From positions 15,810,001 to 15,874,000 of the forward strand of contig OZ017797.1 of NCBI GenBank assembly GCA_963969395.1: DNA of 64,000 nt, in the 5' to 3' direction. A model generated the notes under the pieces. That model was given only the letters and a program-made list of their open reading frames with translations. It was not told the DNA's origin and searched no databases. Both the position numbers and the translations under genes were made by a program. The stretch comes from Pseudoscleropodium purum (taxonomy: Eukaryota; Streptophyta; Bryopsida; Hypnales; Brachytheciaceae). Each line of letters begins with the position of its first letter. Position 1 is the first letter of the stretch. Positions 9,954 through 21,949 of this stretch are shown in pieces.

Positions 9954-12900
9954 CATCCCCGTCCTCGGGAGTGCTTGGTCTGTAGAAAACGCGAGCGGTT
10001 GAGGTGTGCATCTGCAGGGAAGAAGCGCGATTTGTATGTGACGCAGGGTTGGTACGTGAGGGAGGAGGCTATTAGGGCTCCGACGTTGCTGGCTGGCTGG
10101 CTGGCTCCATCCATGGCGCAGAACGGGAAGCCGCTCCCTCCGCAGCTGGACCAGAACAGCACGAAGGAGCTCAACCTCACCGTGCTGCAGCGCATGGACC
10201 GCCATGTGGAGGACATTCTCACCACCGCCGCGCACGTGACGTTCTACCAGTTCGACGTCGACGCCAGCCAATGGGTAGGAAATGGGGGGGGGGATCGATT
10301 GGCACGGGTTGGGAGGGCAGTGGTGGCCAATTGAGTTTAGGGGTTCGAGGGTCGTCCGTGGTGGAGTGTTACGTGGGCATTTTTGTTTGGTGGGACCGGA
10401 ATTAGGCCGTGTTCGAGTGGAAGGAAATGTTGTCGTCTGGGATGGTGGCAGCAGTGGTGTGTGTTTCTGTTGGTTGAGAGGGCAGCGTTTCGTGGATGGG
10501 ATTGAGCGTTGAGGCCGTGCGTTGTTGTTCGGTAGGTTTGCGGACGGTAGGTTGATTTGCGCGAGTTCTGAACTAGTCGGGCACGAGGAAATCGGATGGA
10601 CACACAGCGTAGAAATTTACGAGGATTGGTTGTGATGGCCTGCTCGTACGCTGTCTCTGATATTTATGCGGTGGGAGTGATTGAAACAGGGGGTTTGTCT
10701 GTGAGGAGTGCGTGTTTGGATCTTCTTGCCTGCACAAGTTTAGGGTTGCGATCGGACACGGCATGGAAGGGTGGATTAGGGTGTGCGTCTGTCATTTTTA
10801 GCCAATGTATGGGAAGAGTTGCAGTTGGGATCACTTTTTTCTGTTTGATGAACAATGTAACGTATGCCGGGCTTGGATTGGAATGAATGTGAGGCGATGC
10901 GCTAACAGGTCTTCTTCCTTGCCGTTGGCTTTCAGAGTCGCAAGGATGTGGAGGGTTCCCTTTTCGTAGTGAAAAGGTGAGGCATCTCTTCCTGTTCCAC
11001 TGGAGCCTGCCTATTTCGATTTTTTTGCAGTTGGACTATGATGCACTGTCCGTGTGAGGTTGGTGAGTGACGTGTGGAGTTTTTGTTTGCAGGCGGTCGC
11101 AGCCACGTTTCCAGTTCATAGTGATGAATCGGCGAAGTACAGGTGAGTGTTTGTGGTGCACCAAGAAGCCAGGATGTATGTCGGAGAATTGGAATATAAA
11201 GGATCAGAGGCTTATTACAATGTGGGGGTTACTCCCTTTCTCTTTGACTGTAGGAGATGGGTTGTATTCTCATCCTGGCAGAGAGGTGTTTTCGTTGTTT
11301 TGATTCGAGTGCCACAATAGGGTATCCATGTCGGATTTGGAGAGTGAATTGGGGAGTGTGGGTGGGCGAGATTGTGGTGGCGCTCGTCTCGAATGGAAGT
11401 GAAGTGTGTCGATTAGGTTTGGAAATGGATCTCTGGTTGTTGATTGTTTTTTGTGGACTTGCGAACAGACAATTTGGTGGAGAATCTGTTGGGTGATTTC
11501 GAGTACGAAGTGCAATCGCCGTATCTTCTGTACCGCAATGCCACCCAGGAAGTGAATGGCATCTGGTTCTACAATCCGCGGGAGTGTGAAGACGTTGCCA
11601 ACCTGTTCCAGAGGTAGTCTCTCCTGGTCTCGTGCGGTTGCAATTCAGCGATATTTTAGTTGATGGACGTGTTGATCCGCCCATCTTTCTGCCTTGTTCA
11701 GACGATGGCGGTTATTGTTGCCTGAGTACCTTATGTGTGAGTTGAAGCTGCTGCCGGCGTTTGCTAGAGTTAAGTTTGTTTGCACAATGACAGAAGATCG
11801 GTCGACTTATTTGCATTTTACATCTCTTTAGGTTTATGGTTTGACGACTCTGGGCCGGGTATATGATCAGAATGTCTGGATAGGTGTATGCTTTGTTGTC
11901 GGAGTCGGGACCATGCCCATTGATGTAATCCAGGGTCGAAAGTACCATGTTGTTGTGCAAGTGTCGTTGGTGCCGTGGGTGCGATTCTGATGGATACCTT
12001 GAATTTGGGCTGCTTCAGGATCTTGACTGCCTTTTCGAAACCTCCACCAAGACCGAGACTGATTCCCACCAGGTCTGTATTCTGAAGAATTCTCTCCTGT
12101 TTCGTATGGGCCTAGGGTGGTTTGCGTTTGCATAGGGTTCTGTGTGTGATTGTTGACAGGATGTCATTTTCTCCTGAGTTGGCATGGATTTTCTGTCGGC
12201 CATGACCATGGCCATGCATGAATGTGGGCTTGTGTGTCGAGGTTCAAATCGACGTGTGCGATCCATTCGACCATCTACGTGGAATACTTGAATCTGCTGA
12301 TCGGAGCATACTTTTCTGAAGCGGTAACAGTTTGCATGATGCGTGCCGCGTGCAGCTCAGAGTATTTGGAACTGGAGTCCGTTCCGACAGCGTCCCACCT
12401 GGAGGGTCCCCTGGAGCGTGGGCCCATCGCTTCTGCAACCCTCCCTGAGATCAACCAGGACGAGCCTCTGGAGCGATTCTTCGTATGTTGTCTGCACCCG
12501 AATCTTGGTTGTTGTGCGATGCGATGTTTTATTTTCCGACTTTGTTGGTGCTGCTGTACTTTGGGAGTGCTTCAGATGCAAGAGTTTTTTGTTCCTGTAC
12601 TTGACTGGATATCGTTGTGATTGTTTGCAGCAGAACACAACGCGCATCAGCGCGCCCGACTCCATTCCCACATCGGCATCCCGCCCTCCTCTAGCTCACT
12701 CGGCGCAGTCTCGGACCGCCATGTCCGCTCCCACCCTGACGCCCATGCCCATGCCCTCGATCATTTCACCGACTACGGCGGCTCTCCCGTTGACTTCGTT
12801 AGCCACCTCGCTGCCGCAGGATTCGTCCGACGGTGCCCCTGCAGCTCGTGCAACTCTGATCAAGCCCTCGTTCTTCGTCCCTCCCCCTCTGTCGTCTTCT

Positions 12901-14298
12901 TCGAGTGCCCCGAACGTGCCCCTCGTTCCTTCCACGACCTCGATGCAACCTTCGCATGGGACTCCGTTGCTGCAGCCGTTCCCTCCTCCGAATCCGCCGC
13001 TTTCGCTTGCACCGGCCATGCAGCACAGCGGTCCAATAACGAGGGATGGAGTTCGGGACGCGCTGATTCGTCTGTCGAAGGTACTCGAATGGTGTTGTTA
13101 TTCACTTTTGGGGATAGTTCCAGTGTGTTTCCGGTGTGTGTGGGGGGTGGTGCGATTGTTGTGAGGGGAAATGAGGTCGTCCATCGCTGCGACTTGTTTT
13201 GGTGGTTTCGCTGGTCACATTGTTGATGTTGATGGAGGAAGTTCATCGTTTGGGAACAAGTTTCTTTTTTGTGCAGGGGAGTGATGATTTTTTGGTTTCT
13301 TAGAGTGTAAGTGTAATCGAAAGCGTGGTTGTGCTGCAGAGCGACAGTTTCATAGACATGGTGTATCGAGAGATGATGGCTTCGCACAGTTTTTGACACA
13401 TGTGAAGTGCGAAGGCGGAGGAGATTTCCGCGACGTTTGGCATCTCTGGTTTGCCTTGGAAGTGGAACGTGCTGTAGTCTGCATGGAGCTCAGTGAGAAG
13501 CATATCAAGGTTGCTATGTAGGAGATCCGATGATGTTTCTGAAAGTGTCTCGCATTTTTGTGCCCGTATTGAAGCACAGATTTGCAGGAATGAGGGCGTC
13601 AGACCTTGTACAGCAGTTTAGAACAGTTTTGTTGATAGTGAAATGGGACGATGTGGGTATAGTTCTGATTTTTTAGCACTAGAAGGAATCCAGGGACTCC
13701 AGTACCAGAGGAATATCTTGGTTTGTAACAGTAGCCAACCTAGTAGACCAGCGCTTGTTTACACCCTAGAATTGCACACTTGATACTCCATGTGAAAGGC
13801 GCTTCCATTATGTTATTTTTGCGAACTCTATGGTTACGTCGCAGATCAGCTTTCACTGGTAATATCGTGGCTGACACTTGGAAGTGGAGGGTTTGGGTTA
13901 TGAACGCATTTTCGTCTCAGATTTTTCTTTTTGTCTTCTTATGTTTGCTATAGATTGAATTTCCTGAGAGTTTAGATTATTTATTACCGAGATGATTTAT
14001 CCAGAAAATAATGAGTTTGAAAGTAGTATTTGCTTTTTTGCATGCACTGTGTTGCATTAACTATGTTGAATCTGGATTCTTAGGTGAGTGAAAGGCAGAG
14101 TTGAGAGTGTTTTAGTAATCTTTCTGTGAACTGATTTGATAAAATAAGGTGCGCTCTGGCTGGTCCTTGGAGAAACCTTTAGCCTATCCCCTTGTTTTCC
14201 TTTATTAGGTGTATTGTTCTTGATATTCAAAATGTTTTTGTTTGCATTTAGAAAATCTAACAAAGTGAAGATTCTGAATATAAATTTCTGATGTGCTT
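9954..14298 (+). repeat. Left arm of a 4.35-kb near-perfect inverted repeat
   Basis: Each position x in this arm pairs with 36,248 minus x in the right arm (21,950-26,294) without any indel. Open frames in several registers on both strands are letter-for-letter identical in the two arms. The only differences I found are at 9,963 (C, against T in the copy) and 10,057 (T, against C), both within 105 bases of the outer edge. At the inner edge a further 18 bases or so are similar but diverged. The arm carries a complete DCP1 gene. Confidence 0.95.
10113..13396 (+). CDS. DCP1: mRNA-decapping enzyme subunit DCP1, copy 1 (8 exons)
   Basis: DCP1 is the EVH1-domain activator of the DCP2 decapping enzyme and acts in cytoplasmic P-bodies. 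Exons by splice consensus: 10113-10274, 10936-10976, 11093-11142, 11469-11613, 12019-12072, 12356-12482, 12631-13080 and 13340-13396. All phases fit and give 361 residues, close to the usual plant length. The EVH1 domain spans roughly residues 14-150. It shows LNLTVLQRMD, FYQFDV, SRKDVEGSLFVVKR, RFQFIVMNRRS, NGIWFYNP and ANLFQRILTAFSKPPPR. Residues 194-325 are rich in Pro, Ser and Thr. The end, PITRDGVRDALIRL followed by DSFIDMVYREM, is the conserved C-terminal trimerisation segment. The start codon follows a GGCT tandem run. Exon 5 (54 bp) is the least obvious exon, but it restores the expected segment after the EVH1 domain. The gene appears intact. Confidence 0.92.
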
Positions 14299-16100
14299 GA
14301 CCAGTTTGTTTTTTAAATCTTCAAAATAGTCATCGTACAAATGTTTGAAGTTATGGATCTTCGTGCACACTTCTTAATCTAGGGTGAGGAAGATTATTTC
14401 TTTATAACTTTATTTGTGAAATTTTCAGATTTCTTAAGGACGCTTTATAGTTGATACGATTTCATGGTAATTTAACCTTGAAGCGGTCTGACGTCCAAAA
14501 ATAGGACAACGGACAGATTGCAAGTCATCTATTCATTCTTTGGAAGTTTCGAGGTGGGTTCTAGTCCGCAGATGATGTTGCCGAGTGCAAAACTTCTAAC
14601 AATCAGAAGTAACAAAATTACAAAGTGAAACATGTTAGCTTTTGAGATAAAATTAGGAGTGCCCGTTGTGACGTTTCTGATGGCATGCCACTGTCCGTGT
14701 GCTAACAATGGAGTCGGGCTGCTAGATTTGGGCAGCAATGTCAACATTTTGGCACATATTTTATAATCTATGGGAAAAAATTTAAAAAGGATATACGACA
14801 GAGTTCCTATTTAGTGAATTACATACACAATTAAAGCTGTTAGGAGTTGCAAGACATGTGTCACAATATTCCATTGAATTATGCGGATTTGAAATGGAAG
14901 TTGTCCAATTCAAAAGGTAAGGAGGGTGGCACCCCCAGACCAAAAGGCGTCTGCGGCCAAAATCGATCCACAATTCACTGTTTGCCTTGATTTTTATAAA
15001 ATTTTCATTTGCTCTTGACCAATAGGAAATTCTAAAAAATGAAAAAATCGACTATAGAGTACATTGTAGCTGGTTGAATGGCAATAACAAATCAGAACAA
15101 CGACCACCATGAATATAATTGTACACTTGAATTGAAGACAGTCATAACCGCCAATTCAACACGCTTACAAAACTAATTGAGCTAGCAAAATATCAGTCCT
15201 TGTGATTACCAGAAACTTTGTTTTCTTATAGAAAATAAGTTATGCAGCGACAATGAAGAGTGTCTTTGTATTTCTTTATAATTTCTACAGAAGAGAAGCA
15301 TCTCCCTTGCCTTCTACAATGTGAGATGAGAGCAATGGTATGAGTACTTGCATAAACCTTCACAGTCAACACAACTATCAATCCTGCCATGCAGCATTGG
15401 ACACTGATAATGCGTAGAGCCCCATTCAATTTTAGTTTTCTTCTTCCCAGTTACAAGGAACTACGAGTCTGCACTTAGCAAGGTTATTTCTTAGATTGTC
15501 ATGACCTTGAAGTCTTCTCATGCTTACCTTTCACATTCCGCACTTCATTCCCTATAAGAAATACATAGAGTAATTAGACACATCGTTAACTGTTGCTCAC
15601 ACTTGCATCTCTTACCTGTTGACTCATGCTAGAATCATGTGAAAGCCACATGAATTGACCAAGCTTCTGCCTATTAATTTAGAACGAGCATTCCGTGTTT
15701 GAAGTGTTCAACAGTCTAGGAAGTCGCTAGTTTTAGGGTCCACGGAAAAAACAAGTGACTACAGTGCTTTTTGGCGCGTTTGACACTACTGTCTCCGACA
15801 TCATTATGGTCACTTCATGGAAGATGAATCTTCAGCCTTCTCTAGCAACTGTTTAGTCATCCTGAACTAGACCACATAAATTGGAGCATCAGAATCTCAG
15901 AGAAGACATATACTTCAACTATTAGATACCAAGTTTTTGCTATGTAAAACTATACGGAAAGGATTGTGACGATAAAATACAACATGGGGACTGCACTTCC
16001 TATTTTGCTACCATTGTGCGAAGATTCTCGGTTGGAAGGAGAGAATCTGTGAAGGAAATCCAACAGCTTTCAGCCCGGACGTTAATAACGCACTACGCGT
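14299..16100. other. Left part of the unique spacer between the inverted arms
   Basis: This is the start of the 7.65-kb spacer (14,299-21,949). I see no credible gene. Base composition is intermediate, and TTAACCTTGAAG at about 14,472 is a possible but unpaired transposon end. Short ORFs do not resemble known proteins. Confidence 0.4.
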
Positions 16101-16123
16101 TCTACTGTGGCCTGACATAGGCA

Positions 16124-19100
16124 ATGGAAGACGATAAGGAGTACTCATTGGACCTTCCTCATATACCGAGTCCTAGCATAGTACCATGGCAGGAAGTGGT
16201 TGAAGCTTTTCAAAGTTCTTTCGACGGGATTGGGAACTGGAGTGCACGTCTTCACCAACAACCAAGACAAAAATATGGTAGTGACAGCCCTACTTCTTCT
16301 AAGAGTTTTGACAGGGTTACCGCAACTACATACAAGAAATGGAAACATTCATCTACCTTTCACGTTGGACCAGCTTTAAAGGGTCTCCATGAGCGTCAAC
16401 AACACGGCATCGATATCACTGTGAAAGAAGAAAATACAGACACATGTCAGTAGAGACAGAAGAAGAGAGCATGCATGCTGACGTTACCAGAAGCAAGGAA
16501 TCAACGCCAGAGTCCAACTGGGCTACACTAATATAGAGAGGTGAGCTATAAGAGTTGCAGAAGGCTACTTCAAACCATTTCCAGCTACTGTTGCAGAGCC
16601 CATTCCAATGCGATTTCCATTAGCAGCTGTCGCTCACCTTCCACAACATGCATCCTGTAGCAACAAAGGAGAATGGATTTTTGGCTTGGCCATTTGGTCT
16701 TACATTCTGCCTGGTCGACATGAGCTACTTTATGTTGTCATGCTTGAAGATGGTCAAGAGATACACATGCCATGTGGCGAATTGGAACACATTTCGTTGC
16801 TATCGATTGCAGAAGATGAAGACATGAGCTATGAGCACAGAGAGTCGAATTTACCTGCTCACCTGTCGTCATTGGACACAGGCAATAGTTCCGATGTCTC
16901 GATCGATGCTGCAAGAGTACACAACAACCACCACATAGTTGACAACCTCCTCGATTATTCTTTTGCAACCTTTGTTGAGTTGCTCCACAATGGCCTCGAT
17001 GAGTACGTTGACGGTGATGACCAATCCTTCTCATACACTTATTTTGGATCGTTGATGGCAGTGAACAACAACGTTCCTGGCACCATTGATGACTTCTCAC
17101 TTAAACAAATCCCGCCACTAAGGGATTGCCATGGATACAACAATTTCTTAGCAAACCTATTGTCAATACTACTAGACAAAGTCAAAGTCAAAGTCAAAGT
17201 CATAATGAGAAACACTGCCAGCCATAATAGCGACAACTGCATTCCAGCCTTCACCGAAGAATTCCAACATTTTCTGCTTGACAATGTGCAAACTGGCAAC
17301 AAAGTGAACGCCGGACGAGGAGGCTTTGTGCAACGTCACTTATAGACTCTTTCACTTAGTCCACTCAATGGAAGACGAAAGGTCGATCAACTTCCAAGCA
17401 GCATCGGCTAACTCGACTCAGCACAAGTAGCCTCCACCGGCTCCAAAAGAACTCGCCTGAGAAAGGTTGCTAGTCACCAAGTCGATGCGTTCTTCACTAG
17501 TGTTTGCGACTCAAGGGACTGCCAGAGCCACCCTCACCAACCACGCAAGCGGACCGCCATTGCAGTACTAGATTCGCCAAGATTGCCTGCAACGGCTGAA
17601 ACTGATCCGACGGGACGAGCCAACTACGGGGCATGTACTTCCAGAGTCCCTTGGCAGGCAGTTAATGCAGAGCCAATGGCGACGCTGCAAACTGATTCAA
17701 TACCAATGGGCCAGAACGGCAATGCAAGACATCATACAAGAGGAATTCAAGCCGGTGGGTCCCCTGTTGCTCGACGTGGCGCGTGTGTCTCCGCAGCAGC
17801 TCTTGTTGCTGCTTTTGCATATGAATTCCACAATGAAGAATGGAATACTACCAGCAATACTTTCATTCATGACCCTGTTCGGTTCACTGGACCTCTACTT
17901 GGACCAACTTTCCCATATAATCGCCTGCCAACTAAGGTGTCATTATTCTCATGCTTTTAGAGTGGAAAGACGTTGGAAAAGATTTGTCATGACACGAATA
18001 GATAAGCCAGCAAGGTTGATCTTGATTTTTGGATTGCGAATAAGCAGCCCATTTTGGTGGGAACTAAGTCCAACAGAATTGCAGGCATTTATGGGAATTT
18101 CTTTAATGATGGGCATAAAGAGGTTGCCTAACCACCGATCTTATTGGAATAAAAAGTTTGCGTTTCTGTATTGTCAAAGTATAGCAAGTACTATGTCGAA
18201 ATTAAGGTTTGAGGATAGCACTCGTTGTCTGCATGTGGCGGATGATATTGCCTTGTATACTGATGGAGGTTCCAATTTAGCTGGGCAGCTGGCGAAGCTT
18301 GCATGGTCATTGACGGAGATGAAGGACAAGTTCAAATTAATTTGGAACCTCCACTAGCATGTTACTGTTGATAGATCAATGATCTGGTACAAAGGCAAAT
18401 ATTGCCCAATCCACCACTACATACCCAAGAAACCAACGAAATGGGGAATTAAAGTCTGGTGTTTAGTGGATGCTTCAAAGAAATATGTGTATGAATTTGA
18501 TGTTTATATTGGGTCTTTGCAGCAGTGTGCACAGAGAGGTGTCAGCGGCGGTGGAGTAAAAAATGATTATGAAGTTGTGATGCTTCTCATGGAGGGATTG
18601 CATGGAAAAGGTCACATCGTTGTTACAGACAATTACTTCACGTCGGTCAAGTTTCTTGTGGACTTGGCTGCAAGGGGCACATATGGAGCAGTCTCTATGG
18701 TCAACAACCGTGTAGGACTTCCAAAGGCTCTATCGCAAAAGAAACTTTTTGCACATGAGCCTCAAGAGACTATTGCTTGGAGAATACACTGAAGCCAAAA
18801 AATCTCATACGTTGTCTGTCTCGACAAGAGACCTATTCTCTTCATTTCCTTGTTCTTTACACCATTAGCACAAGTGGGAGAAGAGTGGCCAACCGTGCCC
18901 TGTTGGGTTCAAGGTGAAGAAGTCAACATTGTAACGTCACCAGTGCACAAAGGTTACTCCACTTACATGAGAGGCGTAGATGTTGCCGACCAAATGCGTG
19001 ATACATATTCTTGCCAAGTGAAGAGCCAAAAATGGTGGCATCATATTTTCTTCTTCCTTCTTGATACGTCAATGGTTAATTGTTACATCTTAATTGATAC

Positions 19101-19394
19101 ACCTTATATAAGGCGATTTGCAAGCGACACGTGAAAGAACCTGTCGACCGAGTAGATTTTTAGCTGCTACTAATAGAAGCTTTGTGCAAGCCATGGCAAC
19201 TCAAAAAAAGATGCAAGTCTCAGTTTTGCCTCGCTACACCTACTATGCATAGCCTTGTGAAGATAAGGAGCCAAAGAAAGTGTCGGTTTCGTTTCAGCAA
19301 AACTCAAACCAATCTCAGTTGCATCCAATGCAAGGGGACTTATTTGCATCTTGGAGATTGTTTTCAGTGCAATCACTATGCTCTTCAACGATGA
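16124..19394 (+). pseudogene. piggyBac-type transposase relic in the spacer
   Basis: This is a DDD transposase of the piggyBac/PGBD family, which cuts and pastes at TTAA sites. The frame starting at 17,665 runs to 19,134 with only two stops (TAG at 18,355, TGA at 18,790). It contains VDRSMIWYKGKYCP, YIPKKPTKWGIKVW, VVTDNYFTS and MRGVDVADQMR followed by KWWHHIFFFLLD. The three likely catalytic Asp codons are near 18,370, 18,628 and 18,979, and all are kept. A cysteine-rich tail (CRFRF, CIQC, CFQC) follows in another frame at about 19,270-19,390. Upstream frames at 16,124-16,453 and 16,608-17,345 may be 5' parts, with the segment LEDGQEIHMPCGELEH in the second. Two stops and frame changes make it non-functional as read. 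No TTAA-flanked termini were found. Confidence 0.85.
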
Positions 19395-19399
19395 TGACA

Positions 19400-21949
19400 A
19401 CAAGTGCTATCCGAAAGGGGGGGCATCATGATCGAAGAGGATAGTTTGGGAAGCATGCGTTGATAGAAGCTACTGTAGCTTTGTTGGTTGTTTCAACGTT
19501 CTGTGTTATGTCTATAGTTTCTGGTATTTAGCACATCGCGTTCATAACCGTAACGTTGTTGTTCTTAAGCTGTTTAATCGATGTGGATTTTGTTCGTGGA
19601 AGACTGAAACAAAATTTAGTTTTGAGCACGTGAGAGGAAACGAAACAATGTATACTAACTGCTGGAGTAGTTTTGTAGCAACAAAAGTGTCAAAGTGGGG
19701 GGACCTACTGTATATTTCTGTAGGAGTGCCTTTTCCCTTATTTGGTTTCACGTTGTTGTTCCATGCTTGTACAACTTACAAAGGAGGGAAGTTGTTGGTG
19801 CAACAACTGAATGTTGAATGCAGTCTTGAACGAGGAGCAGTAGTATAATGAGGGCAAGGCCTTTGTCTATGCTCGTTTTTTTGGTATAGAATTGTAGATG
19901 CATACTAAACCACATGCTTCATTATTATGTAGAAATAGATGCTAATGTGTTACAAGAACTACTTTCTTTACTACAAGGATATATTCTACATATTTTAGTA
20001 AGTTGGTGGATAATATATAAGAGGACAAGGATGAAAACGTCCAACTATAAGGTATGCAATAGGAGGTCCAAAAGGTAGTGAACTTGAAAGGTGAGCAATG
20101 GAACATCTCTGGAGGGAAACTATTCTTCCATGAATTTATGGCATGGTTTTCTCACCTGTTGTCCCTTAACTTCTTTTTTGTTGTTGTGCACCTAATTGGT
20201 TTGGTAGAAGACAAGTAGCAATGCTTGAATAGAAGATTAATGACTGCAGCAATGCTGGACGCTAGGCACTTCATCAAGTCCTAGTAGACGCACATGTAGG
20301 AGGGGTGGCTTGACATTGTTCAATGCACAGCTAGTATTGTCTTGCTCGAATGAGGAAAAAAGTGCATCAAAGTTGTCTGCTTCAATACGACGTTGACAAA
20401 GGCTTTGAAGAAACTTCTTGCTGTGTGTTTTGCTTTTACTTTCAATATTGGTAGAGAACACTAGGGGGCACTACATATGCATTGTTGTCTTCATGTATAT
20501 ACCTTGACATGTGGGCATCACAAAGACTATGTCAATTTTGGCTCTGTAAATATTACGACCATGAAATCGTCTTAGCTATAAAGAATGGAACTTTTGTAAT
20601 TTAGTCATGGACGTCTATTTCAACTAAATGTCTTGCAATGTAGCAGCTTTTTGCCTCACGAAGAAGAATTGGACTTGTCCTTCAAAAATATCGAAACAAG
20701 TCTGGTATTCCATTAGGGAATGTCCACACCCCAATGATTTTCAAATAATTGAGGTCATAAAGACACTACCATGCATGGCATTTGCATATAAAAAGCTAGG
20801 TAGTTATGCTTCCCTTCATTTCCTCTTATAAAATATTGTGCAGGACTGAGCAGGCATGTTGGTTACTTCTTTGTGCAATCTTGACCTGTTACTTGGTATG
20901 GGATGCGGTCTGCTCTAAAATAAGGCAACTTCTTTCCTCTCTTCTAAAAGCGCTTCACATTGCAAGATCTGTAATTTGGAAATTGCTACTGCAAAAATTC
21001 TTTCAAACACATCCTCTAATTGTGCACAGCATGCCCTACTAATTGCACATCTTCTCTGAATTTCCATACCTGCAGCGACCTTGATTCTGAGGCAAATACC
21101 TCCTGCCCGAAGAAGTCAAGGCTGAAATTTGAGTGGTCAAAGCTCTTGATATTTCAAGTGCTTAGAACTCCCACCAATTGCACTTTGCAAAGACAATACC
21201 TTTCACCTAATTATCAAGATCTTATGGTTCTTTCTATCATGGAGGGCAACAAATAACCAAAATTTGTCTTCCTAATGTTACGACATTTCAAGTCGAGGTG
21301 TCCCAGGGTTAGCCCTTAACCCCTAAGTGTACAAAGTTTTATCTTGAATTATTGATTTGAAAAAAATCATTTTTCAATGTTATTTGGAGGAATATTTAGG
21401 AATTGACATACAAATAAAAGTTGTAGATATTGAATTTGAGATTCCATCTGTGTGGTTAGATTCACTAATGCTTTCACCAATATTCTTTCATAAATTTTGA
21501 AAGGAAAATTTCAAAGTTCCTTCTAAATTCACTTACAAGCAAAATATTAACATTTCTTAAGAGAAATTTGTTGGAATGGATTTGAAATGAGGATCTCATG
21601 ACATGGTGATTTTACAAAAAATTTATGTTCTTTTAATCTATGATCTCATTTTTATAAATCCTATTTTGAACTAGAGTCAATATAATTTGGCTTCATCCAG
21701 CACTAGACATACTTCCACAATTTTAATTTTAGAAAAATATGTACTCTAGTATCACTAAATCCAAACATTAGATAGGACAACTTCATAAAGCATTTCAACA
21801 AATTAGGATACATTTCATCCAAGCAATAATATAAAAGTCAAGTATTTTTTATGTCCAAACATTAGAGGCCAAAGTGCATCAAGAACAAGCTGGTCAGAGT
21901 AGGAATCGTCTACTTAGATTCTGTGTGAATTGTATAAAATAAACTAGTT
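19400..21949. other. Right part of the unique spacer, with a TTAA-type element end
   Basis: No gene is recognised. At 21,316 the sequence TTAACCCCTAAGTG has the form of a piggyBac-like left end. From there to the inner edge of the right arm (21,950) the DNA is very AT-rich and repeat-like, as though an element end had been truncated by the duplication. ORFs of 60-80 residues at 20.2-21.3 kb show no known motif. Confidence 0.4.

Noticed and set aside
12343..13164. 273-residue open frame in the DCP1 arm (and its mirror copy)
   Set aside because: It joins coding exons 6 and 7 through an intron that happens to lack stops. Splice sites at 12,482 and 12,631 and DCP1 family structure support splicing.
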